This document shows positions 18,043 to 26,272 of a stretch of DNA of 64,000 nucleotides, in pieces; the first letter of the stretch is position 1, and each line of letters starts with the position of its first letter. The notes beneath the pieces are model-generated. The model was not told the DNA's origin, searched no databases, and saw only the letters and a program-made list of their open reading frames with translations. The stretch is from assembly GCF_026130175.1 (NCBI RefSeq), contig NZ_JAIGNI010000156.1, forward strand, positions 35,387-99,386. Reading direction: 5' to 3'. Source of the DNA: Lyngbya sp. CCAP 1446/10 (lineage in GTDB: Bacteria; Cyanobacteriota; Cyanobacteriia; Cyanobacteriales; Microcoleaceae). Made by a program: the position numbers and the translations under genes.

Positions 18043-18391
18043 AATGATTGGAGTCACCAACCTGTTCAGAGAGTGTTAATAAAAAGGCGAGGTTTGTCAC
18101 TGCTTTAATAGCATGGCGTGCGGTAGCAGGTACAAAAACAAACACTCCCGATTGAAGGACAATTTCTGTGCCTTCCAGCGTCAGCACGCCTTGTCCTTCA
18201 ATCACATTCACTGTGGCATTGCGACTCGAAGAATGTTCTGCGATGTGCATTCCCACCGCGATCGACATCAGGGAATATCGGCAGTTTCTATCTTCTAGCA
18301 GAATCTTGCTCTTGACTTGAGTCTGGGAATACTCAATGACATCCGCCCAATGAATTGTGGTATTTTTCGATGAGATTATGGTTGCAGTCAT
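18035..18391 (-). CDS. Small single-domain cupin
   Basis: A 118-residue cupin-fold protein. The pattern HIAEHSSSRNATVNVIEGQG (about 55-74) corresponds to cupin motif 1, and GVFVFVPATARHAI (about 88-101) to motif 2, with His residues placed to bind a metal ion. The role is unknown; similar proteins in stress operons are annotated only as cupin-domain proteins. ATG 18389-18391 (MTATIISSKN) is chosen because the longer frame upstream has no family-like sequence and runs into the CsbD-like gene. The ribosome site is weak. It lies 73 bp downstream of that gene. Confidence 0.75.
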   Translation of the reverse strand: MTATIISSKNTTIHWADVIEYSQTQVKSKILLEDRNCRYSLMSIAVGMHIAEHSSSRNATVNVIEGQGVLTLEGTEIVLQSGVFVFVPATARHAIKAVTNLAFLLTLSEQVGDSNHSS

Positions 18392-18464
18392 GGGATAGGC
18401 TCTTGATTGTAGAGAGGTGATTAAGGTGAAGCACAAGGACACTCGTGGATTGAGTATCTGTAAT

Positions 18465-19055
18465 TCACGGAAAGACAATTTTGGCGATCGGCGGATGTCC
18501 CAGGAAAAGGTTGGCCGCCGATCGCAACACACTTTCGGAATAGATAATCTTTTGGATTTCTAGACTTGGTGCACGTTTGGCGGTGGCATTGTAAGTCGCG
18601 ATTTCGCCTTCCAGACTAAAATCGCTATCAGTGCGGTAGTGGTCATCGTCGTGCACTGCCTGGAAGATGAAGTTATAGATGGGATTAATACCCAGGGTTG
18701 TGTCGTAATTTTCGGCAGATACCCACAGATGATTTTGCTGGATATCGGCAAACATCTCTGCGGGACTGTTGTAACGCTCATACCATGAGAATTCTATATT
18801 TAGCGGGGTATTCTGAAACTCACTCCACAGCCAATCGCACAATTGGGCGATCGTTGTATCAGAAATTTCAGCCGGGGCGCTTTCTAGGTAGAGTTTGGCG
18901 AGGACTTCGACTCTAGATGCCGTGGCGATCGCTTGAGTGTTGCCATCTTTAGTACGCGCGGCGTAGCTATCCCGTAGGGAATCGCCCACTCCTTCTTGAA
19001 CTTTACCTTCAATATTTTTGGCGGTTGCCTTGGCTCGATTTTTTAAGCTCATCAT
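18465..19055 (-). CDS. CsbD-like N-terminus joined to an unknown His/Asp-rich domain
   Basis: A 196-residue protein. Residues 1-25 contain KNIEGKVQEGVGD, the hallmark of CsbD-family general-stress proteins, which are normally only about 60-70 residues long. The remaining 170 residues are not CsbD. They show WLWSEFQNTPL and a conserved-looking motif HDDDHYRTDSDFSLEGE (about 135-151) whose two His and several acidic residues could bind metal. I do not recognise this domain. Two ATG codons open the gene. It starts a minus-strand group with the cupin and PNPOx-like genes. A CsbD label alone would be misleading. Confidence 0.7.
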   Translation of the reverse strand: MMSLKNRAKATAKNIEGKVQEGVGDSLRDSYAARTKDGNTQAIATASRVEVLAKLYLESAPAEISDTTIAQLCDWLWSEFQNTPLNIEFSWYERYNSPAEMFADIQQNHLWVSAENYDTTLGINPIYNFIFQAVHDDDHYRTDSDFSLEGEIATYNATAKRAPSLEIQKIIYSESVLRSAANLFLGHPPIAKIVFP

Positions 19056-19402
19056 CTGCGTTATTAAATGTTAAGACTGCTTGCCGGATCCGAATTAAAA
19101 ACTCTGGTATTTACTCTGATTCTGACAAGCTGTTGGGTTGTTTTTTGAATAAATTGAATGAGTTGATTCACTACGTAACAAACGTAAGAAAAAACATTTT
19201 GGTAAAAGTCAGATTTTCTAAATGAGTAGCCGTACGGTGCGTCGAAGAAAGAAAATCCCAAAGAAAAATCGAGAATCTCACAGCGACGCACCGGACAAAA
19301 TAGTTGAGTAAACACACCCAAAAATTCTGTCATAGCAAAATTTTTAGAAATGGTATGACACTCCGAAATATCTGCTCCCAGTTTCACTATCAGCAGTAAA
19401 CT
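19056..19402. other. Intergenic region with a GGTGCGTCG inverted repeat
   Basis: No convincing gene. CGGTGCGTCG (19235-19244) and CGACGCACCG (19284-19293) form a 10-bp stem around a 39-base A-rich loop. A related half-site occurs near 16107 (GGCGACGCACCCTACGG). An open frame across 19064-19387 on the minus strand contains this repeat and has no recognisable protein features. Confidence 0.6.
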
Positions 19403-19729
19403 CTAAGCGCTTTGTTGCTGAAAAATATGACTCAATCGATCGGCATTTTCTCTCAAAATGTGCAGAATGCCCCCTCGAATCACCGTTTCTCGGTACATTC
19501 GCTCAGCTAAAGCAGAACGATGTGGAGCGCTGATTTTTCTCGTCGGTGCTGGTTCTCCGGCGATCGCGTAATGGTTGGGAATTTGGCCCAGAACATGAGC
19601 AATCAGCTTTTGCCGAAATTCATGAATCGCAAAAGCTGACTGATAGGGATGTTCTGGGTAGTCATCTAAGACTTCGCCAATTTCTCGCAGTACCGTCGGC
19701 AATGTTAAATTGATTAGCTCGAATGACAT
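19403..19729 (-). CDS. ComFB-like small protein
   Basis: A 108-residue protein resembling cyanobacterial relatives of late-competence protein ComFB: LPTVLREIGEVLDDYP near the N-terminus and LIAHVLGQIPNHYAI (about 48-62), matching the LNrlpPrYv pattern of that family. Some relatives bind cyclic dinucleotides, but the residues needed cannot be checked by eye. ATG 19727-19729 is preferred because GAGGT lies upstream; a longer frame begins 13 codons earlier. It lies just downstream of the zinc-ribbon gene at 19784-19990, a pairing that suggests co-expression. Function here is unknown. Confidence 0.6.
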   Translation of the reverse strand: MSFELINLTLPTVLREIGEVLDDYPEHPYQSAFAIHEFRQKLIAHVLGQIPNHYAIAGEPAPTRKISAPHRSALAERMYRETVIRGGILHILRENADRLSHIFQQQSA

Positions 19730-19783
19730 TTTTACCTCTAATTTATGATTGCCGAGTCCGAAAACCATCCTTGTCGGCGTTGA

Positions 19784-19990
19784 TTAAGCGGGCATATCTG
19801 TATGACAACAGCCACAACGCCAGTAAATCCTTCCCGATCGCATATGTCGGACTAAAACAGTAGAACAGCACAGACAAGTATGACGGCTGCTCATGCAGCC
19901 GTCGATCGCTGGTGTGTCTAAAACCTGCTGGGTGCGATCGGGTTTTAAGTTCCTTGACAATGGGATTGCATTAGTCAATAAAGTGTTCAT
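19784..19990 (-). CDS. Small zinc-ribbon protein
   Basis: A 68-residue protein with CLCCSTVLVRHMRSGRIYW (about 40-58) and CGCCHTDMPA at the C-terminus. The two CxxC pairs are spaced as in a zinc ribbon. Small proteins with this ending are familiar from cyanobacteria, where they are often appended to or adjacent to regulatory proteins; no specific role is known to me. It is 54 bp upstream of the ComFB-like gene and co-directional. No other domain is present. Confidence 0.65.
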   Translation of the reverse strand: MNTLLTNAIPLSRNLKPDRTQQVLDTPAIDGCMSSRHTCLCCSTVLVRHMRSGRIYWRCGCCHTDMPA

Positions 19991-20083
19991 CTCATATCCT
20001 GAGTCGATCGAGTTAACGTGCCGTTTTTTTCCACAAAGCTTTTACAGATCAATACGCTTGGGTTAGCGCTGTTGATTGCCCGG

Positions 20084-20202
20084 AGATCCCCCTAAATCCC
20101 CCTTAAGAAGGGGGACTTTGAGAACTTTCTTGTCCTCCCCTTTTTAAGGGGGACTTTGAGAACTTTCTTGTCCCCCCTTTTTAAGGGGGGCTAGGGGGGA
20201 GC
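20084..20202. repeat. GGGGGATC-family palindromic repeat with internal duplication
   Basis: Starts AGATCCCCCTAAATCCC and ends AAGGGGGGCTAGGGGGGA. The segment GGGGGACTTTGAGAACTTTC occurs twice in tandem, making this copy about 30 bp longer than the one at 37468-37557. Degenerate relatives are visible near 13045-13140 and 17345-17410. No transposase is associated. Confidence 0.85.
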
Positions 20203-20355
20203 AGTCCTAAGTGAACCGTATTGAGCTAAGAGTGAGTTATCTTATAAAAATTATAGGCACTTGACGTTTCAAGTCGAGTATTAACAGATGTTTGATTTGT
20301 ATTAATTGAGTGAATACTTGATAATTCTTTACATAAATATGTATCAATTCAGAAT
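20203..20355. other. Short A/T-rich intergenic stretch
   Basis: Downstream of the NACHT gene on the minus strand. No stable GC-rich terminator hairpin or gene is seen, apart from the repeat immediately to its left. Confidence 0.5.
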
Positions 20356-22671
20356 TTATTGCCATTCCCTAGCTTCCAGTTCCTGCTGAGGCAGCAATAA
20401 AGTCGCTTCGATTTCCTGTCGGATGGCGGCTGTCACTTCACAATTGCTGTGCAGACAATCGAGCAGAAGTTGATTGGCATTGTAGTAGGATTGCAGCACT
20501 TGCTGTTGAGCTGGACTAAACTCCCAAGTATGGTTAATATTGCGGTAATGGGCGATCGTCTCCCTCAACTCTTCCATCCAAGCAGAATAGTGTTTCTGCC
20601 ACCAGTCATCAAGCCATTCTCGGTTTTGACTCGCAGATGGCAATTCGTCTCTCAATTGTTGCAAAGACTTATAAAATCCAGCATCCAGAACCGTCACCAG
20701 AATATTGTTGAGCGCCTCACTGCAAGCATTGGCACAAGCAAAATCCTGACTTTGATTAACCGCACATTCCAGCAGCAAATTATCTAAGGCCGCATCTAAA
20801 AACATCCCTTGATCCAGGGTGCACGCTAACGCAAAGTGAGCCGCTGTATGAGGGCTTTGGGCAAGCGCCAAGTAAAACGCTCGTGAAGTGGCAACTTTGG
20901 GTTCTTTGGGAATCATCTGCGATTTTTGACTGGCCCACAGCAAAAATTCTTGCAGATAAGGGTCTTGAGCCACTAATACATCAATCTGCTGTTTCATCAA
21001 CTGCACCAGCGAATCTGCACTCCGCAACATCGCAGTTGTTAACAAGAAAACTTCGCGCCAGTGCGGGTCAGTTATGTGACTCACCAACCCGGACAGCGCT
21101 TGCTCTAATCCTCCCAGATTGTGACTGGCAACAATTTTTCGAGCCGTGAAGTATTCTTGAAATGCTAAATAGGAAAACGAAAAAATTCCTCGCGCTCGTT
21201 CTGTAAGTAACCCATGTTGAGCCTCGATTGATTTAAGTATGGCTTCGCTTTCGAGTTGGAGTTCCTCTGGTTCTAATAATGTCGCACCTGGCAAATTCCG
21301 CAAATAATCCCCAATGTATTGTTCGATGATCCGTTGCTCAAAAAAATACTGTCCGTCTTCAAAGGTGACTGCCGCCAACTGACTCAGCAACCTGAGTTTT
21401 TGAGGTAATAAAAACCCTCGGTACACGTCATCGCGTTCGACTCCTTTAGCTTCATCCCATTTCCCCAGCAGCAAATCCAGTCCTTGCTTGTAAAACTCCG
21501 TGCGTTTAGTCGGAAATTTGTCTTGACCGTGAAACACCCAGCAAGCAAGATGCAGAAACAGTGGCGTGACTACCAGTTGGCGAAACTGCCAGTTTTCCGA
21601 CAAGTCCAATTTCCGCATAAACTGCATAGACTGTGCTTTCCCAGATTGAGAGTTGTTTTTGGCAAATTCTACAAACCACTTTTCCGCGAAGGTGGTGATT
21701 TGAGCCTCGGTTAAGGGGGCAATTTCCACATCGGTAAAGCCTTGCAGTTGCAGTTTTTGGGCGGCGGTGCGGCAGGTGCCGACGAACTGGTTTTTGTGAT
21801 ATTTTTCTGAGAATTTGCGCATCTCTTTCAGAACTACTGTAATGTCCTGGTTGAGCACTTCATCCATGCCATCTAGCAACAGCAAAACTCTACCGGCTTT
21901 GAGTAAAGTTTCAATTACAGACGGATTGGGAATACCTGATGTGAGAAATGCCTGATGAATGTAATTTAGGATGCTAAACTTGCCATCATCTCTGGATTCT
22001 TCGGCAAAATCTCTCAGGGCGATGAAAACTGGCACTTGATGGGCGGCAAATTTGCCCCGGTTGCACAGAATGGCAAGATGTTTCAAAAAGGTGGTTTTGC
22101 CGACTCCTGGTTTACCTAATACTCTGAGTTTGGAGTAGGTTTCGACGGCTTGCATTCCTGGTATTTGTTTTTGGTCAACTGCGCCTAAGCCGACGCGATC
22201 GAATTCGGCGGGCTCTAAGTTTTGCAGGTCGGCAATTTCAAAGCACTGTTGGCTGGCTATTTCTTCTAAAATGTTGACATCGACGTAGATGTCATCAATG
22301 CTGACTGGACGGCTGATGTCGAGTAATTGCAAGATACCGCATTGGTTTTGAATTGTGTCGCGATATTGCGATCGCACAACTTGCACTAAACTGTCAATAT
22401 TCCCAGAGGCAGTCTCGGCGGCGTCTCCGGGTTCTGGAAATTCCGCAGCCGGATGGTCGGCAATGTCTCGCCAATCTAAATCTAGTATTGTACAAATGGC
22501 TAAAAAATTCTGGCGATCGACCCGTTGGCCTGTAAAAAATCGCCCAATTGGCTGACGAGTCTTTAAGTTGACTTCTCCGGCTAGATTGTCCTGAGTCCAG
22601 CCCTTGATGGCAAACGCTGCTTTCGCCCGTTGAATTCCAGAAGTGGATGCTTGGAGCGATCGTTTTACCAT
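20356..22671 (-). CDS. NACHT-type STAND NTPase with N-terminal helix-turn-helix-like domain
   Basis: A 771-residue signal-transducing ATPase. Residues about 10-70 look like a degenerate helix-turn-helix (FAIKGWTQDNLAGEV, RFFTGQRVDRQNF). The NACHT core has Walker A GKPGVGKTT at 186-194 and Walker B RVLLLLDGMDEV at about 261-272, followed by the winged-helix region. The C-terminal ~200 residues are helical, without obvious WD or TPR repeats, and resemble the short C-terminal helical domain of bacterial NACHT conflict proteins. Such proteins oligomerise on sensing a trigger, and several bacterial NACHT proteins defend against phage. No effector domain is recognisable apart from the HTH-like N-terminus. 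It stands alone. Confidence 0.85.
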   Translation of the reverse strand: MVKRSLQASTSGIQRAKAAFAIKGWTQDNLAGEVNLKTRQPIGRFFTGQRVDRQNFLAICTILDLDWRDIADHPAAEFPEPGDAAETASGNIDSLVQVVRSQYRDTIQNQCGILQLLDISRPVSIDDIYVDVNILEEIASQQCFEIADLQNLEPAEFDRVGLGAVDQKQIPGMQAVETYSKLRVLGKPGVGKTTFLKHLAILCNRGKFAAHQVPVFIALRDFAEESRDDGKFSILNYIHQAFLTSGIPNPSVIETLLKAGRVLLLLDGMDEVLNQDITVVLKEMRKFSEKYHKNQFVGTCRTAAQKLQLQGFTDVEIAPLTEAQITTFAEKWFVEFAKNNSQSGKAQSMQFMRKLDLSENWQFRQLVVTPLFLHLACWVFHGQDKFPTKRTEFYKQGLDLLLGKWDEAKGVERDDVYRGFLLPQKLRLLSQLAAVTFEDGQYFFEQRIIEQYIGDYLRNLPGATLLEPEELQLESEAILKSIEAQHGLLTERARGIFSFSYLAFQEYFTARKIVASHNLGGLEQALSGLVSHITDPHWREVFLLTTAMLRSADSLVQLMKQQIDVLVAQDPYLQEFLLWASQKSQMIPKEPKVATSRAFYLALAQSPHTAAHFALACTLDQGMFLDAALDNLLLECAVNQSQDFACANACSEALNNILVTVLDAGFYKSLQQLRDELPSASQNREWLDDWWQKHYSAWMEELRETIAHYRNINHTWEFSPAQQQVLQSYYNANQLLLDCLHSNCEVTAAIRQEIEATLLLPQQELEAREWQ

Positions 22672-22757
22672 AAAATAACAACCTCATGTTAAGACTCAAA
22701 ATTCAAAATTTTTTTAAGATCGAGCATTTTTATAATAATTTGTTAGTCCCAGCATAT

Positions 22758-22782
22758 AAGGTGCGCAGTGCGCACCCTACAT
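22758..22782. repeat. GGTGCGCA palindromic repeat, copy 1
   Basis: GGTGCGCA-G-TGCGCACC (22760-22776) is a perfect 8-bp palindrome within a longer repeat whose inverted twin lies at 26682-26711. The two copies flank the GH1, GH2 and STAS genes. Confidence 0.8.
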
Positions 22783-22810
22783 TAGAGTTAGAACGCCAGT
22801 CTTAAAACTG

Positions 22811-23932
22811 TTAGTTTTTTGACTTGAGCAACGGTTCAATCTGCTGTCTTTGATACTGCAATTCATCCGCCAAAGGCTGATAAATTTCTCGATCGCCCAA
22901 TTCATTGCAATAATCCCACAAACCATTGTAACAGTGCCTGTCGTCGTCCCAACCCGGATGGTTGACGATCGGATACAAACAGACTCCCTCTACCGGAACT
23001 CCTGCTTTCAGCGCCGCCGCTACCTGATTGCACACATAATTAAACCAGACAGGTCTAAAATCGTCTTCAGTGCCTGTTTCTGCTACAAATAAGGGGCGGC
23101 CGTAGCGATCGAACACTTCTTGCAGCATCTCGCTAAACGGGCGGTACAGCCGATCGGTGTATTTCATCGGATCTTGATTGTGAATCCACTGATTGCGATC
23201 GTAATAATTCACCCCAATAATATCGAGATATTTTTCCTGGCCGCCAAGTTCGGGGCGAAAGCGTCCCGCCAACATATCCCATGCTTGATATTGAGATAAA
23301 CGATAACCTTCCGCCGCGTCTTTATCCTCCGGTTTGTCAGGATCGGCAATAATGTTAATTACCGGGTCAATCTGAACGATGCGGCTGTGGAGATTGATTT
23401 CCCAAACTGATTCTATCCCTGCGATCGCAGCTTTGACTAACTGAATTTTGAGTTCGTCTCCCCGCCCCTCCGCAAAGGGATTGATGTACGCGACATCGCC
23501 GCCAGCCCAGGCAATAAATGAAATTTCATTGACAGGTGTCACAAATGGTATTTGGTCGGTTTCGTCAGTCAGCACTTGCATAAAAGCGCGCACCATCTTG
23601 GCAAATCTGGACACGAATTCGGGACTAAAAATATCAATATCATCCGGCCAGCCGTAGTGAAACAAATCCCAAATTACCTGCATTTTTGTATCGCGGGCGG
23701 CGCGAATTATTGGCAGGGCGCTGGAAAAATCGTATTGTTCCGGCGACTGTTCAATTAAGTGCCAGCGGAGGCCTTCGCGGACTGTGTAAATGCCTTGCTG
23801 TTGCAAGCGTTGGTAGTCGGCGACTGCGAATTTATCGTGGCCGGTAGCGGCTGTGACATCGAGGCGTTTTCCCGATCGCAATTTGTGTGTGGAACATTCA
23901 AAACCGCCCATGAAAAAACTTTGAAACATCAT
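22811..23932 (-). CDS. Glycoside hydrolase family 1-like protein
   Basis: A 373-residue (beta/alpha)8-type glycosidase. Expected features: FVTPVNEISF (about 128-137) carrying the acid/base Glu after Asn, and LFVAETGTE near residue 290 carrying the nucleophile Glu. Length is shorter than classic GH1 beta-glucosidases (about 450), and the N-terminus MGGFECSTHKL resembles a group of cyanobacterial family-1-like proteins linked to saccharide clusters. No signal peptide is seen, so cytoplasmic action is likely. It is downstream of GH2 in the same direction, separated by heptamer and inverted repeats; its ATG has the heptamer array directly upstream. Confidence 0.82.
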   Translation of the reverse strand: MMFQSFFMGGFECSTHKLRSGKRLDVTAATGHDKFAVADYQRLQQQGIYTVREGLRWHLIEQSPEQYDFSSALPIIRAARDTKMQVIWDLFHYGWPDDIDIFSPEFVSRFAKMVRAFMQVLTDETDQIPFVTPVNEISFIAWAGGDVAYINPFAEGRGDELKIQLVKAAIAGIESVWEINLHSRIVQIDPVINIIADPDKPEDKDAAEGYRLSQYQAWDMLAGRFRPELGGQEKYLDIIGVNYYDRNQWIHNQDPMKYTDRLYRPFSEMLQEVFDRYGRPLFVAETGTEDDFRPVWFNYVCNQVAAALKAGVPVEGVCLYPIVNHPGWDDDRHCYNGLWDYCNELGDREIYQPLADELQYQRQQIEPLLKSKN

Positions 23933-23937
23933 TAAAC

Positions 23938-23975
23938 AGTTGACAGTTGACAGTTGACAGTTGACAGTTGACAGC
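23938..23975. repeat. Heptanucleotide tandem repeat (CAGTTGA)5
   Basis: Five exact 7-bp units plus CAG, starting only 6 bp upstream of the GH1 start codon, in the place where its ribosome site should be. Confidence 0.95.
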
Positions 23976-23989
23976 GAGGTTTTAAGGTT

Positions 23990-24050
23990 CGTAGTAGGGA
24001 GTTTAGTCCTTAAATATTCCTAAAAAAGGACTTGCATTCCTCACTACAAA
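23990..24050. repeat. GTAGTRAGGA-type inverted repeat
   Basis: GTAGTAGGGAGTTTAGTCC and GGACTTGCATTCCTCACTAC are imperfect inverted arms. Related copies are at 39208-39272 and 42747-42798. Confidence 0.7.
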
Positions 24051-24073
24051 CGAGATTTTGGTTTGTAGTGTAT

Positions 24074-25957
24074 TTAGCACTGAGTAATAGCTTGCGACAG
24101 CGAACTTTCTTCGGGAATATCCCAGCCGAGAGTTGCCGCCGCGATCGCCTCTATGGGAAATTTGGGAGTGCGATCGGCATAAAGCAAACCGTTAGCTTCT
24201 TGGAAAGTATCAGTCAACTGCGTGTAACAAAATCCGCTAAACATTTCCACCCGGTTTACCACCTGCAACAGCGCCGTATAGCGCCTTTGCAGTTCCTGCG
24301 TGTCCGACGCGCGCACGTAGCCCCAAACCCTGTGAAAATCGGGGTTTTCGCGACCAGCGCAAGCGATACCGCCGAATTCGGTCAGCATCACCGGCTGTCC
24401 TTGGTGCGGGTGGCCGTCGAGGGTGAGGACTCGCCCTCCCGGACGCCCGCGATTGAACAAATCCGCTAACTGGACTTCGGGCCCGTAGCGCTTGGCCACA
24501 GTTTGCGGGTTGTTGTCGTAGTCGTGAATCGCCAGGATATCGGTATCTGTGCTTTCCCAGCCGTCGTTGCTAATTACCGGGCGAGTCGGATCGAGGGTTT
24601 TGGTCAGGAAATACAGCGCTTGGACGTAGTGGCGGTGGGCTGGCGCTTCGACTAAATTGGGAACTCCCCAAGATTCGTTGAAGGGCACCCAGACTACGAT
24701 ACAGGGATGGCTGGAGTCGCGATCGATCACTTCCGTCCATTCCCGCGTCAGCCTGTCAACGGCTTTGCGAGTAAAGCGGTAGGCGCTGGGCATTTCTTCC
24801 CAAACTAGCAGCCCCAGCACGTCGGCCCAGTACAAAAAGCGCGGATCTTCGATTTTTTGGTGTTTGCGAACGCCGTTGAAGCCCATTGCTTTGACTAATT
24901 CGACATCGTGGCGCAAAGCTTCGTCGGAGGGGGCAGTCATCAGGGTGTCAGGCCAGTAACCTTGATCGAGCACCAGTCTCAGGTAGTAGGGGCGGCCGTT
25001 CAGCATGAAGCGATCGCGCTGAATGCTGACAGTCCGCATCGCGGTGTAGGATTTAATTTCGTCGAGCAGTTTGCCGTCCGCCCACAACTCCACTTGTGCG
25101 TTAATTAATGTCGGTTTTTCGGGACTCCACAGCAGTTCGTTGCGGTAGTCGTCGATCCCCGGATCTGAAAGGGCGATGCGGCGGTGGATTTCGCCGTTGA
25201 TGACTTCGTAGGTGTCGTTAACCAGCAGCAAACAGCCGATCGACAGTTTAACTTTAATTTGAATCCCGGATTGGCGATCGCCCGCCACAAACGCTTCAAA
25301 ACCGATTTCCCAGCGTTCAAACTGCGGAGTCCAGCGGATGCGCTCGATATAAGTGTGAGGCACCAATTCTACCCAGACTGTCTGCCAAATGCCGGTCGTG
25401 CGCGGATACCAGATGCTGTGCGGTTGCACTTGCCAATCTTGCTTGCCGCGCGGTTTTGCCAAATCTTGCGGATCGTCCTGGGCCCAGACTGTCACCCGCT
25501 GCGGGCCGATGGGGTTAAGAACTGCTGTAATGTCTGCCGAGAAAGGAGTGTGTCCGCCTTCGTGTTCGATGACAAAGTGACCGTTTACCCAGACGCGGGC
25601 GCGGTAGTCTACGGCGCCGAAGTGGAGGAGAACTCTGCTTTCTGTGTGGGGTAAGTCAAATTCGCGATCGTACCAGCAGTTGGCGTGAAAATTCGTGTCA
25701 CCGATCCCGCTTTTTGCCGATTCGGGAGCAAATGGCACTTCTATAGTGTGACTCCAGTCGGTAATGTCGATCGGCTGCACACAGCGTCCCGCATCGTCGT
25801 AAGCAAACCTCCACTGACCGTTCAGACAAATCCAGTTGCTGCGGCGCAATTGCGGGCGCGGATAACCTGTTTTGCGCCCTTGAACAGTCACCTTATTGTC
25901 TAGAGTGGAAGACTCTTCAATATCGCAATTTTCTACTTCTCTACCTAACCAACTCAT
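24074..25957 (-). CDS. Glycoside hydrolase family 2 protein
   Basis: A 627-residue enzyme with the GH2 three-part layout: a jelly-roll sugar-binding domain (about 35-190, with WYDREFDLP and LHFGAVDYRARVWVNG), an immunoglobulin-like domain, and a TIM barrel from about 290. The acid/base Glu is in VVWVPFNESWG and the nucleophile Glu is in VMLTEFGGIAC. Beta-galactosidase, beta-glucuronidase or beta-mannosidase specificity cannot be told apart by eye. No signal peptide is visible. ATG 25955-25957 is chosen; a GTG two codons upstream is possible. It lies in a cluster with GH1-like, UDP-galactopyranose mutase and glycosyltransferase genes, suggesting a role in turnover of a galactose-containing glycan. 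Confidence 0.9.
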   Translation of the reverse strand: MSWLGREVENCDIEESSTLDNKVTVQGRKTGYPRPQLRRSNWICLNGQWRFAYDDAGRCVQPIDITDWSHTIEVPFAPESAKSGIGDTNFHANCWYDREFDLPHTESRVLLHFGAVDYRARVWVNGHFVIEHEGGHTPFSADITAVLNPIGPQRVTVWAQDDPQDLAKPRGKQDWQVQPHSIWYPRTTGIWQTVWVELVPHTYIERIRWTPQFERWEIGFEAFVAGDRQSGIQIKVKLSIGCLLLVNDTYEVINGEIHRRIALSDPGIDDYRNELLWSPEKPTLINAQVELWADGKLLDEIKSYTAMRTVSIQRDRFMLNGRPYYLRLVLDQGYWPDTLMTAPSDEALRHDVELVKAMGFNGVRKHQKIEDPRFLYWADVLGLLVWEEMPSAYRFTRKAVDRLTREWTEVIDRDSSHPCIVVWVPFNESWGVPNLVEAPAHRHYVQALYFLTKTLDPTRPVISNDGWESTDTDILAIHDYDNNPQTVAKRYGPEVQLADLFNRGRPGGRVLTLDGHPHQGQPVMLTEFGGIACAGRENPDFHRVWGYVRASDTQELQRRYTALLQVVNRVEMFSGFCYTQLTDTFQEANGLLYADRTPKFPIEAIAAATLGWDIPEESSLSQAITQC

Positions 25958-26084
25958 CGGCACATCTACCCAAAGTTATATTTATAGGTTAGCGACAATT
26001 CCCCCGACTTTCACAAGTTTTTTGCTGATTAATTTGCAAAAGTTCTGCACCTTAAAACAGCCTCATCTGAAGGCTTATGCTGAA

Positions 26085-26270
26085 GTCATTAGTCATGAGT
26101 CATTAGTCCTTAGTCCTTAGTCCTTAGTCCTTAGTCAGAAGGAAGAAGGAAGAAGGAAGAAGGAAGAAGGAAGAAGGAAGGAAGATTTTTCCCACTCTCC
26201 CCCTCTCCCACTCTCCCCCTCTCCCACTCTCCCACTCTCCAACTCTCCCCCTCTCCCCTCTCCCCTCTCC
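26085..26270. repeat. Composite of three different 7-bp arrays
   Basis: Three arrays abut: GTCCTTA units (26085-26135), GGAAGAA units (26136-26184), then CTCTCCC/ACTCTCC units to 26270. The last ends at the stop codon of the STAS gene. Each array has a 7-bp period but a different sequence, so they arose independently. Confidence 0.93.
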
Positions 26271-26272
26271 CT

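Noticed and set aside
19064..19387. 107-codon minus-strand frame
   Set aside because: It consists largely of the GGTGCGTCG inverted repeat and A/T-rich DNA, and no family-like segment is visible.
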